Shown: positions 15,002 to 16,778 of the stretch, piece by piece
Position numbering within the stretch: the first letter of the stretch is position 1
Layout: every line of letters begins with the position of its first letter
Assembly (NCBI GenBank): GCA_045652785.1
Contig: JAZOLF010000089.1
Coordinates: forward strand, 1 to 16,778
Length of the DNA: 16,778 nt
Reading direction: 5' to 3'
Origin: Scatosoma sp045652785
GTDB lineage: Bacteria; Bacillota; Clostridia; Christensenellales; Borkfalkiaceae
The notes under the pieces: model-generated
What the model was told of the DNA's origin: nothing
What the model saw: only the letters and a program-made list of their open reading frames with translations
The model's database searches: none
Translations under genes and position numbers: made by a program

Positions 15002-15797
15002 CAATTTCTCCAATTTCTTCGTCCCCCTTGTTCGGATTTTTCTTAATGGTGATTTTCGAGAACAAATCTGGTTGTTCTACGATAACAAACTGGTGTTTCA
15101 AAAGTTCCAGCAACGCTTGGAACGTCGTGACAATTTCAGGCGTCGTTGCATCGTCCACGAACAGGTCTTCGAAGTCCAACTCATCTTTCGCCTTAATTTG
15201 TTCTTGAATGTACTTAATTTTGTCCTTAACGGTATATTTATCTTTGGGAATACGTCTGGAAACGGGCTTTTTACGCTCCATGGCTTCCCGTTTGAGCAAC
15301 ATATCGTTCAAAGCCTTTACCATACCGTCAAGGCTAAAATCCTTGTACTTAATTTGTACTTCAGAGAAGTCCTTATCGGGTTCTTTGAAGTAATAACCGA
15401 CCGTTTCTTGCTCTCTCAACTTTTCCGCGCCCTGTTGCAGGAGTTCGTATTCGTCTTTCTACGCCTGAATGAGCATCGCCCCTTCGTCGCCGTAGTCTTC
15501 TTCGTCAAACCACTCTTCATCATCGACAGGTAATAAGCGCTTTGCCTTGATATTAATAATTGTTGACGCAATCAAAAGATATTCGCTTGCCTTGTCTAAA
15601 TCTATGTACGGCAGGGCTTTCATATAATCCAAGAACTGCTCCGTAACTTTGGAAACAAAAATGTCTTTGATTTCAATGCGCGCCTTTTCAATCAAGTACA
15701 ACAAAAGGTCAAGCGGTCCTTCAAAGTTGTCCAAGACGGTCGTATAATCTACTTCCGTTTCAAAGTTTTTCACCGATTCTGTGGTGAATTTATCCAT
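14988..15797 (-). CDS. scpA: Segregation and condensation protein A, interrupted by an in-frame TAG
   Basis: Kleisin subunit that bridges the Smc heads. Codons 1-112 encode the normal N-terminal domain (VLDNFEGPLDLLLYLIEKA at 21-39; ASEYLLIASTIINIKAKRLLP at about 70-90). Codon 113 is TAG (15461-15459). The same frame then continues KDEYELLQQGAEKLREQE, the usual ScpA mid-region, and ends with a winged-helix C-terminal domain, 269 codons in all, a normal family length. Nothing is shifted or missing apart from this one codon. A TTG at 15419 could restart the second part, but its ribosome binding site is poor. The ATG at 15797 has GGGAG upstream; scpB overlaps the 3' end. Possible explanations are suppression, nonsense mutation or a consensus error. 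Confidence 0.9.
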
Positions 15798-15819
15798 AAT
15801 CTCACTCCCTTAAATTATT

Positions 15820-16497
15820 CTAAAAGATTAAGCCCCAAAATTGTTCAATGGGGAATGCAATCGCTCCGCCGATATACCGCATAGCAAGACCCAGCAGATT
15901 GACGTATTGTAAAATGGGTACGTACGATGCGAAAATGTTGATTAAAATCAACCCCATCAAAATATATGATCCGTACGCACGCAGATAGTTCAAAACGTTG
16001 TAATGCTTCCGATCCAAAGCGTCCCACATTCTAAACCCATCCAAAGGATAGATCGGCAAGAAATTAAAAACGGCAAAACTTATGGAATAGGAATACAAAT
16101 ACAATGTCAACGCCGATAAGAAAATCGCCATGTATTTCCCTGCAAAAATGGGCAAAACGTATTCATTCGTCAATATCATAATGGGATAGAAGACGAAAAA
16201 TGCGGTCAGGTAATTTACCAAAATCCCTGCGGCGGACGTCCAGAAACTCCCCCATTTTCGGTTGCGGAAGTTGTTCGGATTTACTGGTACAGGTTTCGCC
16301 CAGCCAAACCGTGCGAAGACGAACAAAAAAATCCCTATCGGGTCAAAGTGTTTCATCGGGTTGAGTGTCATTCTTCCCGAAAACTTTGCTGTGGGATCTC
16401 CGCACTTATAGGCAATGAGTGCGTGTGCAAACTCATGCAAGGTAAGAACGACAACCACGGCTATAAATGATGCTAATAATGAAACCAAATTCGGCAT
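15820..16497 (-). CDS. Site-2 protease family (M50) membrane metalloprotease
   Basis: Polytopic intramembrane zinc protease of 225 residues, in the short YwhC/Rv2869-unlike class without a PDZ domain. The zinc motif HEFAH is at 21-25 (H21, E22, H25) within the first membrane segment, and the third ligand is D153 in NFLPIYPLDGFR (145-156). GRMTLNPMKHFDPIG (41-55) and GWAKPVPVNP (65-74) are typical of the group. About five or six hydrophobic segments are visible. Its position between lysA and scpA is common in Clostridia, but the substrate is not known. The start is the ATG at 16497 with only a distant AGGA. The stop is TAG, with a TGA six codons further (15802-15804). Confidence 0.92.
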   Translation of the reverse strand: MPNLVSLLASFIAVVVVLTLHEFAHALIAYKCGDPTAKFSGRMTLNPMKHFDPIGIFLFVFARFGWAKPVPVNPNNFRNRKWGSFWTSAAGILVNYLTAFFVFYPIMILTNEYVLPIFAGKYMAIFLSALTLYLYSYSISFAVFNFLPIYPLDGFRMWDALDRKHYNVLNYLRAYGSYILMGLILINIFASYVPILQYVNLLGLAMRYIGGAIAFPIEQFWGLIF

Positions 16498-16532
16498 AAT
16501 AGAGCGCTATCCTAAACTTATTTGAGAATACG

Positions 16533-16778
16533 TCAATCCTTTAAGCGTTCAGGAATTACGTCGTTTCTCACCAAATCCGCATACGTTTGCGGTTTTACAA
16601 TATATTCTGCCACGCCGTCTTTCACCAAAACGCAAGGCGGGATTTTATTTCGGTTATAATTCATCCCCCTAGAATAATTGTAAGCCTCCGTTGAAAGGAC
16701 CGCCTAAATATCCCCTGTTTTTGCATCTGGTAATTCTACGTTGACCGCAATAATATCCCCACTTTCGCAGCATTTACC
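16533..16778 (-). CDS. lysA: Diaminopimelate decarboxylase, C-terminal part, with an in-frame TAG
   Basis: Last 81 codons of the PLP enzyme that makes lysine from meso-diaminopimelate; the rest lies beyond the window. GKCCESGD at the window edge holds the active-site Cys-Glu-Ser-Gly-Asp motif, and the end KPQTYADLVRNDVIPERL is a good LysA C-terminus, closed by TGA. Codon 25 from the edge is TAG (16706-16704), where homologues usually have Leu or Ile (GDI-x-AVLST). The following normally strict STGAYNYSMASNYN segment reads STEAYNYSRGMNYN, with the Gly and the Met-Ala-Ser changed. So either the gene is decaying here, the consensus is faulty, or the amber codon is read through in a diverged enzyme. 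Confidence 0.85.

Noticed and set aside
16653..16673. AGG read as Met in lysA (YS-AGG-GMNYN against YSMASNYN), i.e. AGG-to-Met recoding
   Set aside because: ATG encodes Met throughout the window and one codon is not evidence; the adjoining residues are changed too.

Overview
The window looks like core chromosome of a low-to-mid GC, spore-forming Clostridia-type Firmicute. The evidence is the cluster lysA, site-2 protease, scpA, scpB, DUF2953 (YtfI), YtfJ/GerW and a DacF-like carboxypeptidase; a Gram-positive-type LexA with an SOS box close to the Bacillus consensus; a cobalamin-dependent MetH split from its reactivation domain; and A-stem-T intrinsic terminators. Assignment to a gut Christensenellales-like lineage is only a guess. 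I saw no rRNA, tRNA, CRISPR array, insertion sequence or prophage.

Layout. (1) 1-3977, + strand: the 3' part of a glycogen/maltodextrin phosphorylase, then a cytoplasmic GH13 amylase; together they would break down stored or imported alpha-glucan. (2) 3978-4222: a convergent gap with a perfect 14-bp inverted repeat of unknown function and a shared bidirectional terminator. (3) 4223-8176, - strand: a tight metF, MetH-reactivation protein, metH operon for methyl transfer from methylene-THF to homocysteine, with a strong promoter and a leader of only about 15 nt, so no leader riboswitch. (4) 8324-10654, + strand: a Xer-type tyrosine recombinase and the GTPase HflX, abutting stop-to-start; the predicted transcription start of the recombinase falls on its own ATG. 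(5) 10683-11612: divergent genes for a 62-residue eight-cysteine protein (-) and lexA (+), with an SOS box between their promoters. (6) 11679-16778, - strand: read in its own direction, lysA (3' end), site-2 protease, scpA, scpB, terminator, DUF2953, ytfJ, dac, rluB.

The most unusual observation is at the right end. Two conserved housekeeping genes, scpA and lysA, each carry one in-frame TAG codon while the reading frame on both sides still aligns with the family. The gene between them (site-2 protease) and metH end at TAG, so TAG is not simply absent as a stop. Amber suppression or readthrough, real gene decay, and consensus error are all possible. Other points worth a second look: an intrinsic terminator that contains the start codon of DUF2953, a Glu in place of the Asp in the HflX G4 motif, the probable leaderless recombinase mRNA, and the Cys-rich gene that shares lexA's control region.
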